A stretch of DNA of 64,000 nucleotides. It comes from CAZYPU01 sp964649665. Lineage in GTDB: Bacteria > Omnitrophota > Gorgyraeia > JABMRN01 > RBG-13-46-9. Position numbers and translations under genes: made by a program. Below, one piece after another: positions 29,002-37,579 of the stretch (position 1 is its first letter; each line of letters starts with the position of its first letter). Below the pieces are notes generated by a model. It ran no database searches. It was not told the origin of the DNA and saw nothing but the letters and a program-made list of their open reading frames with translations. Location: the NCBI GenBank assembly GCA_964649665.1, contig CAZYPU010000001.1, positions 1 to 64,000 of the forward strand, read 5' to 3'.

Positions 29002-30714
29002 ATGATCAACTCAATGGTAAAAACCGTTTTGCAGAACCTTACCATAAGGGATATCCTGGAGGCGATAAATAAAAAATATGGTCAAAGGCCGGCTCTCAGG
29101 GTTAAGACAAAAGATGGGCGTTTAAAAGATATTTCGTATGTCAAACTGGGACGCAGGGTAGTTACCGTCTCTTCGGCGCTTATGGAGCTCGGCGTAAAAA
29201 AAGCCGATAAAGTCGCCATACTTTCCGAGAACAGGCCCGAGTGGGCGCTCGCGTACTTCGGTATCATATCCTGCGCCGGCATAGTGGTGCCCATCGATGT
29301 CAAGCTGAGCACAAAGGAAATCCAGTTCATAATGAATGACAGCCGGGTAAAATGCGTGTTTGTGAGCGCAAAATACATCCCCGTGATAGATGAGTTGAAA
29401 ACAGTCCTTCCCAATCTCGAACATATAATCCTTTTGGACAGAGCGGGCCGCGGGGATGTAATGCTTCTGAAAAACCTGAGCCGGCACAGGGGAAAACAAA
29501 GAGGCCGTCCCGTATATCCCGACGATACCTCGCTGATCGTATACACATCCGGCACAACGGGCGTCGCCAAGGGTGTCGAGATAAGCTACAGAAACCTCTT
29601 ATTTCAGGTGCTGGCCTTCAGCGAGATAATTCACTCGAGCCCCGACGATAACCTCCTTTCGGTTTTGCCGTTAAATCACATGCTTGAAATAACAGGCGGC
29701 CTGATAGCCCCCTTATACGGCGGCGCATGCATTACTTACTCCGACAACCTTAAGGCCGGCACGCTTTTGCCGCTCATGAAAGAGACAAAAACCACCGTGA
29801 TGATTTGCGTGCCTCTTGTATTAAAGTTGATGCACGGCGGCATCATGAAAAAAATCGCCAGGCTTTCACCGGGCAGGCGAAAGGCGTTCGGGGCGGCTCT
29901 TGCGCTTTCAAGGGCTCTTCTTAAACTCAACGTAAGGGTGGGAAAGGCGCTTTTCGCGCCCATTCACGAGGAATTCGGCGGGCACTTGCGCGGATTCATA
30001 AGCGGCGGGGCGCCGCTTGACGCTGATGTGGAGGTAGATTTAAACGCCCTGGGCTTCAGGGTACTGCAGGGCTACGGCCTTACGGAAACCGCGCCGGTCA
30101 TATCGGTCAATACTTTTAATAATAATAAATTTGCCTCCGTGGGAAAACCCCTGTCGGGAGTCGAGGTAAAGATCCTTAAAAAGAACAAATTTTCCCGCGA
30201 AGGCGAAATTATAACCCGCGGGCCGCACGTGATGAAGGGCTACTTTAACAATCCGGAAAAGACCGCGGAGGTAATAAGGGGCGGCTGGCTCCATACCGGC
30301 GACATAGGTTATTTCGACAGGGACAATTTCCTGTTGATATCCGGCCGGATCAAAAATTTGATCGTCCTTGGCACCGGCAAAAAAGTTTTTCCGGAAGAAG
30401 TGGAAGCCGTAATGGAGAAGAGCCCTTACATAAAAGAGATATCGGTCCTCGGAAGAATTGCCGGGCGCGGCATCCGTAAGGGCCATGAGGAAGTTTACGC
30501 TGTTATCGTGCCCGATCTCGAGGCGTTCGGAGAAAGCGAAAGCCCCGACAGTGAAAACATAAGAAAAAAGATATCCGCGGAAGTAAGCCGCCTGGGCAGG
30601 AATTTAGCCGAGTACAAAAGGATAACGGACTTTCAGATCCGGTTTCAGGAGCTTCCGAGAACAGTAACAAAGAAAATAAAGCGAAAAGCCGTTCGCGAGA
30701 TGATCAACGTTTAA
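29002..30714 (+). CDS. Long-chain acyl-CoA synthetase-like AMP-binding enzyme
   Basis: A 570-residue adenylate-forming enzyme. The P-loop motif YTSGTTGVAKGVEIS, GYGLTETAPVIS, GWLHTGDIGYFD, and the hinge SGRIKNLIVLGTGKKVFPEE are intact, and the C-terminal catalytic lysine region is PRTVTKKIKRKAV. It activates a carboxylate, most likely a long-chain fatty acid, as acyl-AMP and then acyl-CoA (or acyl-ACP). It starts at ATG 29002, one base after the upstream lipase; the in-frame extension from 28969 lies inside that gene. Placement between two lipase paralogues points to reuse of released fatty acids. Confidence 0.93.
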   Translation: MINSMVKTVLQNLTIRDILEAINKKYGQRPALRVKTKDGRLKDISYVKLGRRVVTVSSALMELGVKKADKVAILSENRPEWALAYFGIISCAGIVVPIDVKLSTKEIQFIMNDSRVKCVFVSAKYIPVIDELKTVLPNLEHIILLDRAGRGDVMLLKNLSRHRGKQRGRPVYPDDTSLIVYTSGTTGVAKGVEISYRNLLFQVLAFSEIIHSSPDDNLLSVLPLNHMLEITGGLIAPLYGGACITYSDNLKAGTLLPLMKETKTTVMICVPLVLKLMHGGIMKKIARLSPGRRKAFGAALALSRALLKLNVRVGKALFAPIHEEFGGHLRGFISGGAPLDADVEVDLNALGFRVLQGYGLTETAPVISVNTFNNNKFASVGKPLSGVEVKILKKNKFSREGEIITRGPHVMKGYFNNPEKTAEVIRGGWLHTGDIGYFDRDNFLLISGRIKNLIVLGTGKKVFPEEVEAVMEKSPYIKEISVLGRIAGRGIRKGHEEVYAVIVPDLEAFGESESPDSENIRKKISAEVSRLGRNLAEYKRITDFQIRFQELPRTVTKKIKRKAVREMINV

Positions 30715-30747
30715 CCGACTTGCCCTCCGAAGCGCTGCCTGTTCCGC

Positions 30748-30776
30748 TTGCAAAAATCCCTTTTTACAAGTATATT
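30748..30776 (+). promoter_or_regulatory. Internal promoter before the second hydrolase
   Basis: TTGCAA (30748-30753), 17 bp, TATATT (30771-30776), followed by TAAGGGG and ATG 30790. Confidence 0.68.
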
Positions 30777-30789
30777 TAGGTAAGGGGCA

Positions 30790-31602
30790 ATGATAAAAGA
30801 ACACAAAAAAACGGGCACTTTGTACAGGAAATGGGCCGCCGAGTCGCCGAAAGCGGCGCTTCTATTGGTGCACGGCCTCGGCACGCACAGCGATTCCTGG
30901 AAATTTACGGGGGATTTTTTTCTTAAAAGAAATATATCCTCTTATGCCGTGGAATTAAGGGGATTCGGGGAGACCAAAGGCCTTAAGGGGCACATAGATT
31001 CTTTCGACACCTATTATAAGGACATAAAGACGCTGCGCGAGGTAATAACAGAGGAAAACGGCAATATAAAAGTTTTCCTCGCGGGCCAGAGTATGGGCGG
31101 CGTGATCGTTTTTACCGCCTCGGCGCTCTATCCGCGCATTTTTGACGGGATCATATGCGTCGCGCCGGCTTTTACGACGAAGATTAAATTCAGCGCCATA
31201 GAACGCGCGGATATTTTCGCGTCGTTTTTTTATAACGGGAAAAAGAACTTCAACCTGCCGTTTTCCGCGGAAATGTGCACGAGGGACCCCCATCACCGAA
31301 AGACCATGGATTCCGACCACCGGGAGATAAGGTTCGCGACATCGAACCTTCTTGTGTCAATATTCCTGGCGGGCCTGCGGGGAAGGATCTTAAAAAACAG
31401 GATCAAGCCCCCCGTATTGTTTCTTCTGGCGGGGGAGGACGCGCTGGTTTCTTCCGGGGCGTGCAGAAAGGTATTTAAGGGCCTGAAGGTAAGAGATAAA
31501 ACGCTGATAGAGTATCCCGGCATGTACCACGCCCTGAACGTAGAGCTGGGCCGCGAGAAGGTTTTTGAGGATATCTTTAAATGGATAAAACATCGGTCGT
31601 GA
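30790..31602 (+). CDS. Alpha/beta hydrolase, lysophospholipase/monoacylglycerol lipase-like (2)
   Basis: A 270-residue paralogue of the gene at 28185, with LLVHGLGTHSDSW, nucleophile elbow GQSMGG, acid in LLAGEDALV and histidine in GMYHALNVE. The pair-specific MCTRDPHHRKTMDSD loop is present and may shape substrate choice. It shares the lipid-hydrolase context and overlaps the next gene by 22 bp. Its own promoter could allow separate expression. Confidence 0.88.
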   Translation: MIKEHKKTGTLYRKWAAESPKAALLLVHGLGTHSDSWKFTGDFFLKRNISSYAVELRGFGETKGLKGHIDSFDTYYKDIKTLREVITEENGNIKVFLAGQSMGGVIVFTASALYPRIFDGIICVAPAFTTKIKFSAIERADIFASFFYNGKKNFNLPFSAEMCTRDPHHRKTMDSDHREIRFATSNLLVSIFLAGLRGRILKNRIKPPVLFLLAGEDALVSSGACRKVFKGLKVRDKTLIEYPGMYHALNVELGREKVFEDIFKWIKHRS

Positions 31603-32417
31603 GGAAGTATCTATATTTCAGCCTGTTTTTTTGCGCGATAATCTGCTTATGCACAAGCGTTGTTACCGCCCGGGCGCTCGCGGAGCCGGTAAAGGGCGCG
31701 CTTCTGACAGAGGACGGGGTTTCGATCGCGTACGAGCGGTACAAAAACGGGTTTGAAAAAGTAATTATAATATGCCCGGGTTTCTACAACAGCAAGAAAA
31801 ACAGGTGGATGCGCAAAACCGCGGATTTTATATCTTCCAGGTATGACGTTATAATCTTTGACCCGAGGGGCCACGGCGAAAGCGGCGGGAAATTTACCTG
31901 GTCAGCCAAAGAGCACTGCGATCTGAACGCCGTTATTGATTACGCGATAGCCGAAGGGTACGGGGCCGTGGGGGTGGTGGCTTTTTCCCTCGGAGCGGCC
32001 TCGGCTATTAATGCTGCCTCGGGCAGGGGCGATATAGACAGCATGGTATTGATAAGCGCCCCGTCGAGTTTCAGGATGGTCAACTTCCACTTCTGGGAGC
32101 CGGGAATGCTCTCGGACCTGAAAGACAATATAGACTGTAAATGGGAAGGTAAGGGCGCGAGGTTCGGCAGTATCTTTACGCCGAAGGACAGGCCCATAGA
32201 CACGATAGGCCTGATAAAGACCACACCGATGCTTTTTATACACGGTGACAGGGACTGGCTCATTAAGGACCGCCATTCCAGGAAGCTTTATCGGGCGGCG
32301 CGGGTTTATAAAAAAATAGAAATAATCAAAAACGGGCTTCACGCGGAGAGGATTATCCAGTTTAATCCCGATAAGATAAAGAAACTTATACTCGAGTGGT
32401 TTTCGGAAACGCTTTAA
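31581..32417 (+). CDS. Membrane-anchored or exported alpha/beta hydrolase
   Basis: A 278-residue hydrolase of a different subgroup. An N-terminal hydrophobic segment (YLYFSLFFCAIICLCTSVV, ending ARALAEP) is a signal peptide or anchor. The fold follows with IIICPGFYNSKKN, FDPRGHGES, the nucleophile elbow AFSLGAAS, acid in HGDRDWLI and histidine in GLHAER. It may act outside the cytoplasmic membrane, feeding products to the cytosolic lipases. It overlaps the preceding gene by 22 bp, so translation is coupled. Confidence 0.85.
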   Translation: MDKTSVVRKYLYFSLFFCAIICLCTSVVTARALAEPVKGALLTEDGVSIAYERYKNGFEKVIIICPGFYNSKKNRWMRKTADFISSRYDVIIFDPRGHGESGGKFTWSAKEHCDLNAVIDYAIAEGYGAVGVVAFSLGAASAINAASGRGDIDSMVLISAPSSFRMVNFHFWEPGMLSDLKDNIDCKWEGKGARFGSIFTPKDRPIDTIGLIKTTPMLFIHGDRDWLIKDRHSRKLYRAARVYKKIEIIKNGLHAERIIQFNPDKIKKLILEWFSETL

Positions 32418-32432
32418 GTCTGATAATTTTAT

Positions 32433-32461
32433 TTGAAATTACGCATTTTATGCGATATACT
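32433..32461 (+). promoter_or_regulatory. Promoter of the GtrA-like/zinc-ribbon gene
   Basis: TTGAAA (32433-32438), 17 bp, TATACT (32456-32461). Confidence 0.75.
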
Positions 32462-32489
32462 TTATACCGCTTCTGTAAATCAGGAATAA

Positions 32490-32861
32490 ATGGTTAACAT
32501 GAAAAGATTTACGTTATATTTACTGAGATGGCAGCTTAGCACGCCGATTCTCTGGCTGGTGATCAGGCGTTTAGGCGTGGGAATATGGCCCACGATTATA
32601 GCCAACTTTATCGGGGGGAGCATATTTTTCTGGGTGGACAAATTTATTTTTACGTCTAAAGCGGTTGAGATGTGGCATTTTAAAGAAAATGGAAAATGCG
32701 ATAACTGCGGGAAAGTTACCAGCCTCTGGAGGCTGGTCCTGGCCCCGAACTACGACAAGAGCCGCGCCAAGCCGAAATTTTTCTGCATGGAATGTTCGAA
32801 GAAAAGAACGGACGAACTGAGGCGCGAGGGAATAAAAATCCGCGGAAAAAGCGGCAGGTAA
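32490..32861 (+). CDS. Half GtrA-like membrane segment fused to a zinc ribbon
   Basis: A 123-residue protein. Residues 1-60 resemble the last two helices of GtrA-family membrane proteins, with the typical GIWPTIIANFIGGSIFFWVD and KFIF end. The rest is cytosolic: CDNCGKVTSLWRL, then FFCMECSKKR, two Cys pairs that would bind one zinc. GtrA proteins normally have four helices and about 120-150 residues and assist lipid-linked sugar transfer; here only half is present. Function unknown. ATG 32499 is an alternative start. Confidence 0.7.
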   Translation: MVNMKRFTLYLLRWQLSTPILWLVIRRLGVGIWPTIIANFIGGSIFFWVDKFIFTSKAVEMWHFKENGKCDNCGKVTSLWRLVLAPNYDKSRAKPKFFCMECSKKRTDELRREGIKIRGKSGR

Positions 32862-32870
32862 GGAGAGTTC

Positions 32871-33821
32871 TTATTTTCCCGGAATTCGATCAATCAGGCG
32901 GATCAGGTCGCGATACGAGCCTACCCTCGAGATGCGGTCGCGGATTCTCGCGGCCTCAGGGATGCCTTTAAGATACCACATTGCTACCTTGCCCATGAAG
33001 CCCGCCTTGCTGGAATCCGCTATATCCTTGTATTTTTCTATGTAAGCCAGGTGGGTTTTCAGTGTTTTTTTCTTTACGGATAGCTCCGGATCCTCAGGGG
33101 CCACGCCGTTTTTAAGATATCTTTCAATATTTCCGAATATCCAGGGATTGCCGAGCGCGCCCCTTGCCACCAGTATCCCGTCGCACCCGGTTTCATCAAG
33201 CATTTTTTTGGCCATTGAAGGATTGAATATATTGCCGCTTCCGAAGACGGGTATTCTTAGAGCGGTTTTCACCTTTTTTATCGATTCGTAATCGATATCG
33301 CCGGAATAGCCCTGCGATACCGTCCTGCCGTGTATAAAAAGAATGGACGCCCCGTTATCCTGGCATATTTCGGCGATCCTGACGGATTCATCCGCATCCC
33401 TTTTGTAAAAACCACTTCGCAGCTTGACCGTGATCGGGATACGCAGCCCGGAAGCCAGTTTCTTAACAATTTTACCCAGCTGCCGCGGATTTTTTAAGAG
33501 CGCCGCGCCGGCGCTTTTTTTGAGTACTTTTTTTGCGGGGCAGGCGCTGTTTATGTCCAGAAAGGATATATCAGCAAAGTTTGGCAGTTTTTGAGCGGCC
33601 TCAAGCATTACCGAAGGGTCATGCCCCAGTAACTGCGCTGCCAGCGGCGAATCTTTCTTAAGGGTTTTCAGCAGGCGCCTGTTTTTCGGATGATCGTAAA
33701 GCAGGGCCCTCGCGTCAAGCATTTCAAAAAAACAATGCGCGGCGCCCAGCGAGCGGCTTACAAGCCGGAAAGAAAGGTCGGTTACCCCTGACATGGGGGC
33801 CAGATATATTCCAGGATCCAT
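32871..33821 (-). CDS. dus: tRNA-dihydrouridine synthase
   Basis: The only minus-strand gene supported here. The 316-residue FMN-dependent TIM-barrel enzyme reduces uridines in the tRNA D-loop. LAPMSGVTDLSFR at the N-terminus, the catalytic-cysteine stretch DINSACPAKKVLKKSAGAAL, HGRTVSQGYSG, GSGNIF and DGILVARGALGNPW are all typical. ATG 33821 follows a TATAAT (33828-33833 complement) by six bases and so looks leaderless; an adjacent GTG at 33824 is also possible. It is divergent to the flavoprotein at 33886 and ends 10 bp from the convergent zinc-ribbon gene. Confidence 0.95.
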   Translation of the reverse strand: MDPGIYLAPMSGVTDLSFRLVSRSLGAAHCFFEMLDARALLYDHPKNRRLLKTLKKDSPLAAQLLGHDPSVMLEAAQKLPNFADISFLDINSACPAKKVLKKSAGAALLKNPRQLGKIVKKLASGLRIPITVKLRSGFYKRDADESVRIAEICQDNGASILFIHGRTVSQGYSGDIDYESIKKVKTALRIPVFGSGNIFNPSMAKKMLDETGCDGILVARGALGNPWIFGNIERYLKNGVAPEDPELSVKKKTLKTHLAYIEKYKDIADSSKAGFMGKVAMWYLKGIPEAARIRDRISRVGSYRDLIRLIDRIPGK

Positions 33822-33827
33822 CACGCT

Positions 33828-33833
33828 ATTATA
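33828..33833 (-). promoter_or_regulatory. -10 box of dus
   Basis: TATAAT on the minus strand, six bases before ATG; the -35 (TTCTCT near 33851-33856) is poor. Confidence 0.55.
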
Positions 33834-33845
33834 CTATGAATTTCG

Positions 33846-33874
33846 TTGATAGAGAAGAGAGTTTCTGGTATTAT
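33846..33874 (+). promoter_or_regulatory. Promoter of the flavoprotein/maf operon
   Basis: TTGATA (33846-33851), 17 bp, TATTAT (33869-33874). An overlapping TATATT at 33873-33878 would put the -10 box 7 bp from ATG 33886. It forms a compact divergent promoter region with dus. Confidence 0.65.
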
Positions 33875-33885
33875 ATTATCCTCTC

Positions 33886-35121
33886 ATGGAAAAAATCGAC
33901 GCAATCATAATCGGTGCCGGACCGGCCGGCATGATGGCTGCCATTCGCGCCGCGGAAAGAAAGAAAAGAGTTCTCCTCCTTGAGCGCAGCGATACCCCCG
34001 GCAGGAAGCTCCTCATCTCGGGAAAGGGCCGGTGCAACCTGACGAATTCCCGCGATGTCGCGGATTTTCTCGGAAAATTTTCGCCCTCGGGGAATTTTTT
34101 AAGAAACGCATTCGCGAGATTTTTCAGCGCCGACCTTATATCGTTTTTTGAAGGCTCCGGCCTTAAGCTTAAGACAGAACGCGGCGGCCGCGTATTTCCA
34201 CAAAGCGATAGGGCGGGCGATGTCCTCGCCGTATTAGAATCAAAGCTGAAAAACAGGAATATTAAAATCCTCCGCGCCCAGCGCGCGCGCGAAATCGTCG
34301 TGAAGAACAAAAAAATAGAAGGTGTCCTGACGTATTCCGGCAGGCGTTTCAGGGCTCCGCACGTCGCCATTGCCACGGGCGGCCTTTCCTATCCACGGAC
34401 GGGCTCAACGGGAGATGGATACGCCCTCGCTGAAAAACTAAAACATGACGTCATACCTTTAAAGCCGGCGCTTTCGCCCATTCTCATCAAAGAAAAATTT
34501 ATACGGCCCTGGCAGGGCGTATCGCTTAAAAACGCGCGCTTAACGCTTTTTTCCGGGGGCAAAAAAATAGACGAAAGATTCGGCGAAATGGTGTTTACCC
34601 ACTTTGGTCTATCGGGCCCGGTTGTCCTCGACATAAGCGCCTCTGTGTACGACGCGCTAAAAGAAAAAGGCGAGGCATCGATATCCATTAACTTCAAGCC
34701 CGCCCTGGACCACAAAAAACTGGACGCGAGACTATTGCGCGAATTTGAGGCGGCTCCGAGAAAAAGCGTAAAAAGCATATTTAAGAATCTGCTGCCGCGG
34801 GGCATAGTAGAACGATTCCTCGAATATTGCGGCATGGACCCGAATAAAAACGCGTGCCGGATCACCTCCGGGGAAAGAAAAAAACTTATAAACGGATTAT
34901 TTGATCTAAGGTTAAGCGTATCCGGCGTAATGCCGGTCAAAGAGGGTATCATCACAAGGGGCGGCGTGAATACAAAGGAAATAAACCCCAAGACCATGGA
35001 GTCAAAAATTGTAAAGGGGCTTTTTTTTGCGGGCGAAGTAATAGACGTGGATGCCGCGACAGGCGGATACAACATGCAGGCGGCATTTTCCATGGGATGG
35101 GTTTGCGGGGATAACATATGA
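33886..35121 (+). CDS. HI0933/YhiN-family FAD-dependent oxidoreductase
   Basis: A 411-residue flavoprotein. The Rossmann FAD motif GAGPAGMMAAIRAAERKKRV is followed by the family hallmark GRKLLISGKGRCNLTNS (residues 40-57), GGLSYPRTGSTGDGY, a middle beta domain with TFGLSGP-like FTHFGLSGP, and a C-terminal FAGEVIDVDAATGGYNMQAAF. Members of this family (BaiN in bile acid work) are widespread with poorly known substrates. The stop overlaps maf by ATGA. Confidence 0.95.
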   Translation: MEKIDAIIIGAGPAGMMAAIRAAERKKRVLLLERSDTPGRKLLISGKGRCNLTNSRDVADFLGKFSPSGNFLRNAFARFFSADLISFFEGSGLKLKTERGGRVFPQSDRAGDVLAVLESKLKNRNIKILRAQRAREIVVKNKKIEGVLTYSGRRFRAPHVAIATGGLSYPRTGSTGDGYALAEKLKHDVIPLKPALSPILIKEKFIRPWQGVSLKNARLTLFSGGKKIDERFGEMVFTHFGLSGPVVLDISASVYDALKEKGEASISINFKPALDHKKLDARLLREFEAAPRKSVKSIFKNLLPRGIVERFLEYCGMDPNKNACRITSGERKKLINGLFDLRLSVSGVMPVKEGIITRGGVNTKEINPKTMESKIVKGLFFAGEVIDVDAATGGYNMQAAFSMGWVCGDNI

Positions 35122-35705
35122 AACACAGAATAATATTGGCCTCGGCGTCAAAGAGGCGTTCAAGGATACTCAGGGAATGCGGCATACCGCACAGAGTTCT
35201 TGTAAGCGGGGCGCCTGAAAAAATGGAACACAAAAAAGGCGCGAGGTTCAACGCTCTTTGCAACGCCCGCGGCAAGGCCCAAAGAATAGCGTACAGGCAG
35301 GGGGAAGGTTTTATTATCGGCGCCGATACCATTGTGCTGCTGGGAAAGCGCCTTATCGGAAAGCCAAAGACGGGAAAAGAGGCAAAGCGCCTCCTTAAAG
35401 CGTTCTCGGCGAAGACAATCCTTGTCTATACCGGACTCTGCGTAATAGACGCCGCAAAAGGAAAATCGGCATGCGCTGTCGAGGTATCAAAAATCCGCGT
35501 CAAAAAACTATCGCGTAAAGAAATAAACGAATTTGTAAAAATAGCGGGCCCGCATGACAAGGCGGGCGGTTTTTCGATAGAGGGTCCAGGCGCGTTCATA
35601 TTCGATAATGTAGAAGGCTCGTTCTATAATATACTGGGACTGCCGCCGGCGAAACTCCATGAACTTTTTGAGAAATTAGGCGTGGACCTGTGCAAAATAA
35701 CCTGA
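35118..35705 (+). CDS. maf: Maf-family nucleotide pyrophosphatase
   Basis: A 195-residue protein, typical Maf length. ILASASKRRSRILRE at the N-terminus, GADTIVLL (catalytic Asp), IGKPKTGKEAKRLLKAFSA, TGLCVI and DKAGGFSIEGPGAFI match the family that hydrolyses non-canonical or modified NTPs (dTTP/UTP pyrophosphatase group) and was named for septum inhibition. It overlaps the flavoprotein stop by four bases and the next start by 16. Confidence 0.95.
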   Translation: MKHRIILASASKRRSRILRECGIPHRVLVSGAPEKMEHKKGARFNALCNARGKAQRIAYRQGEGFIIGADTIVLLGKRLIGKPKTGKEAKRLLKAFSAKTILVYTGLCVIDAAKGKSACAVEVSKIRVKKLSRKEINEFVKIAGPHDKAGGFSIEGPGAFIFDNVEGSFYNILGLPPAKLHELFEKLGVDLCKIT

Positions 35706-36313
35706 AATTGATATGCGAGCGCGCCATGCTGGAGGGGCGGAAGATAGACCTCGCCGGCTGTCATTACGGCAGGACCACCGGGCCGCTCCCGTTTCTAAAG
35801 AGGCCGACCAACTATTATTATTTTCTGGCCGGGCTTGTCCGCTCACGGGCAATGACGGATATACTGGAGATAGGAACGCATTTCGGCGGGGCCATCATGT
35901 CCATGCGGAGGGGCCTAAAGGCGGAAAGCGCGCCCCGGAGCAGGCTTGTGACCGTGGATATAGAGCGCAAAAATCCGGACGGTTTCGGGGAATATTCCGA
36001 TATCGAGCGCATTACGGGCGATTCGCTGGACGCGGATGTCGCGAAAAAAGTATGTGAATGTTTCGGCGGGGCCATAGACCTTATTTTCATAGATTCGCTT
36101 CACGAATATGAGCATACCAGAAAAAATATAGATATTTACGCCGGAGAGCTTAATCCGCGGTATATCGCGCTGGATGATATAAGGCAATGCGATTCGATGG
36201 CGCGCTTATGGAGGGACCTCCTTACGGAGTTTAAAGAAAACGCGTTCGACGCCTCGAATGTCTCTATCAGGAAAGGCGCCGGGTTCGGCGTCATAAAGTG
36301 GAGAAAAACTTAA
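35690..36313 (+). CDS. Class I SAM-dependent methyltransferase (Methyltransf_24-like)
   Basis: A 207-residue protein with the Rossmann pattern DILEIGTHFGGAIMSM (motif I), LVTVDIE (end of strand 2), ITGDSLD, and IDLIFIDSLHEYEHTRKNI with YIALDDI following. This order and the IDSLHEYE stretch match the Methyltransf_24/cephalosporin hydroxylase-like group often acting on sugars or small molecules. It starts at GTG 35690 inside the end of maf, so it is translationally coupled. Confidence 0.83.
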   Translation: MQNNLKLICERAMLEGRKIDLAGCHYGRTTGPLPFLKRPTNYYYFLAGLVRSRAMTDILEIGTHFGGAIMSMRRGLKAESAPRSRLVTVDIERKNPDGFGEYSDIERITGDSLDADVAKKVCECFGGAIDLIFIDSLHEYEHTRKNIDIYAGELNPRYIALDDIRQCDSMARLWRDLLTEFKENAFDASNVSIRKGAGFGVIKWRKT

Positions 36314-36331
36314 TAAAAGCGGCCGGCTCGC

Positions 36332-36360
36332 TTGCAAATTATCCTTTCCGCAGGTATACT
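36332..36360 (+). promoter_or_regulatory. Promoter of the small membrane protein/chagasin-like pair
   Basis: TTGCAA (36332-36337), 17 bp, TATACT (36355-36360); then an AAAGGAGGAGG ribosome site before ATG 36403. Confidence 0.78.
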
Positions 36361-36402
36361 TTTAATAAGTTGCCGGGATCGCGAAAGGAGGAGGGTTAAA
36401 GC

Positions 36403-36768
36403 ATGTTCTTATTGACCAGACTTATCGGTATTATTTCTCTGGGCGCGGGGCTCATTTTTCTTTTGAATCCCGCGACGATGAAGAACGTTATTTCTTACGC
36501 GCTGAAGGGCAAAAGAATCTATGGAATAGGCGTTGTTAGGATTGCGGTGGGCCTTGTATTGCTCATGGCCGCTTCGCAGTGCAGGGTAATATGGGCTATA
36601 ATCGTAATCGGAATTTTACCGCTTACAGGCGGTATCGGTATTTTCATCCTCGGGATTGAAAAGTGCAAAGACATGATTAAAAAATGGCAGGGTAAGCCGC
36701 GGAAGATTCTGCGCCTGGTGAGCTTTGCCCCTATAATCTTCGGATTACTGATCCTTTATTTTGCCTGA
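36403..36768 (+). CDS. Small polytopic membrane protein
   Basis: A 121-residue protein with four predicted membrane segments (about residues 5-25, 40-58, 63-88 and 103-120) and short basic loops. It resembles small DUF2065-like membrane proteins in length and helix pattern, but I cannot claim the family. It has a strong ribosome site and its own promoter. The next gene begins 22 bp downstream and is probably co-transcribed. Confidence 0.7.
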   Translation: MFLLTRLIGIISLGAGLIFLLNPATMKNVISYALKGKRIYGIGVVRIAVGLVLLMAASQCRVIWAIIVIGILPLTGGIGIFILGIEKCKDMIKKWQGKPRKILRLVSFAPIIFGLLILYFA

Positions 36769-36790
36769 GAAGCGGAAAGAAACGGATAAA

Positions 36791-37456
36791 ATGGCGCCGC
36801 CGAGGCGCAGCGTAAAAATATACGCCGCACTTCTGCTCATTCTTGCTCTCGGTCTATTTTTTGCGGCCGGGTTGTGCCATGCGGATAAAGATGTTATTTC
36901 TCTTAAAGGCACTATCCGGCGCTTTTCATACGGCGACAGCTTTTACGGCATAGACGGCGATGACGGAAGGCAATACAGGCCCGTGGGGCTTACGCCCGGA
37001 TTCAAAATCGAGGGCCTGAAAGTAGAAGTCCGCGGCCGCCTCATCAGGAAAAAATTACTTTTCAAACCGCAGTGCATCCCGATAGAGATTATTGATATTA
37101 AAAGGGCCGGCCGCGATGAAGTAGCGGGGAAAAGGGTATATTCCGACCCGTCGATGCCCGTCAGCGTAAGAGCCGGCGAGAACTTTATCATAAAACTCGC
37201 ATCCAACCGGACAACCGGCTTTCTCTGGAAGCTCACTTCGCCCGTCGATAAGAAAATCCTCAAGTGCGAAAATGTGAACTACATAAGCGGAGACGAAACC
37301 GGCATTATCATTGCGGGTTTCGCAGGCGAAGAGAGGTGGACTTTCAAGGCGGCCGGCCCGGGAAAAACGGAGGTATTTTTCGACTATATCCGGCCCTGGG
37401 AGAAAGACACGGCACCCGCCAAAAGCCTGACCTTTAAGATCAACGTTGACGATTGA
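36791..37456 (+). CDS. Exported protein with C-terminal chagasin-like inhibitor domain
   Basis: 221 residues from ATG 36791. A signal peptide (IYAALLLILALGLFFAAGLC, then HAD) leads to an N-terminal beta domain (residues 30-110, LKGTIRRFSYGDSFYGIDGD). A chagasin/I42-type domain follows: SNRTTGFLWKL for the NPTTG loop, GFAGEERWTF for the middle loop and IRPWE for the RPW loop. Chagasins block papain-type cysteine peptidases; here the loops are recognisable but altered, so inhibition is inferred. A longer TTG start at 36761 overlaps the previous gene and lacks a ribosome site. Confidence 0.82.
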   Translation: MAPPRRSVKIYAALLLILALGLFFAAGLCHADKDVISLKGTIRRFSYGDSFYGIDGDDGRQYRPVGLTPGFKIEGLKVEVRGRLIRKKLLFKPQCIPIEIIDIKRAGRDEVAGKRVYSDPSMPVSVRAGENFIIKLASNRTTGFLWKLTSPVDKKILKCENVNYISGDETGIIIAGFAGEERWTFKAAGPGKTEVFFDYIRPWEKDTAPAKSLTFKINVDD

Positions 37457-37490
37457 GTAGTTTTTTCCGCCATTTCGCGCGAGCCCCCTT

Positions 37491-37555
37491 TGTCATTTCG
37501 AGGGTGCCCTTCGCTTTGATTCGGGATAAACAGAAGGGCGCGCTCAGGATGACAG
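37491..37555. repeat. Short palindromic repeat of the GTCATTTCGAG type
   Basis: TGTCATTTCGAGGG pairs loosely with CGCTCAGGATGACAG, with an inner stem CCCTTC/GAAGGG. Related to the element at 52855-52941. Confidence 0.75.
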
Positions 37556-37579
37556 AGAAAACTATTTTGACGATTTTGA

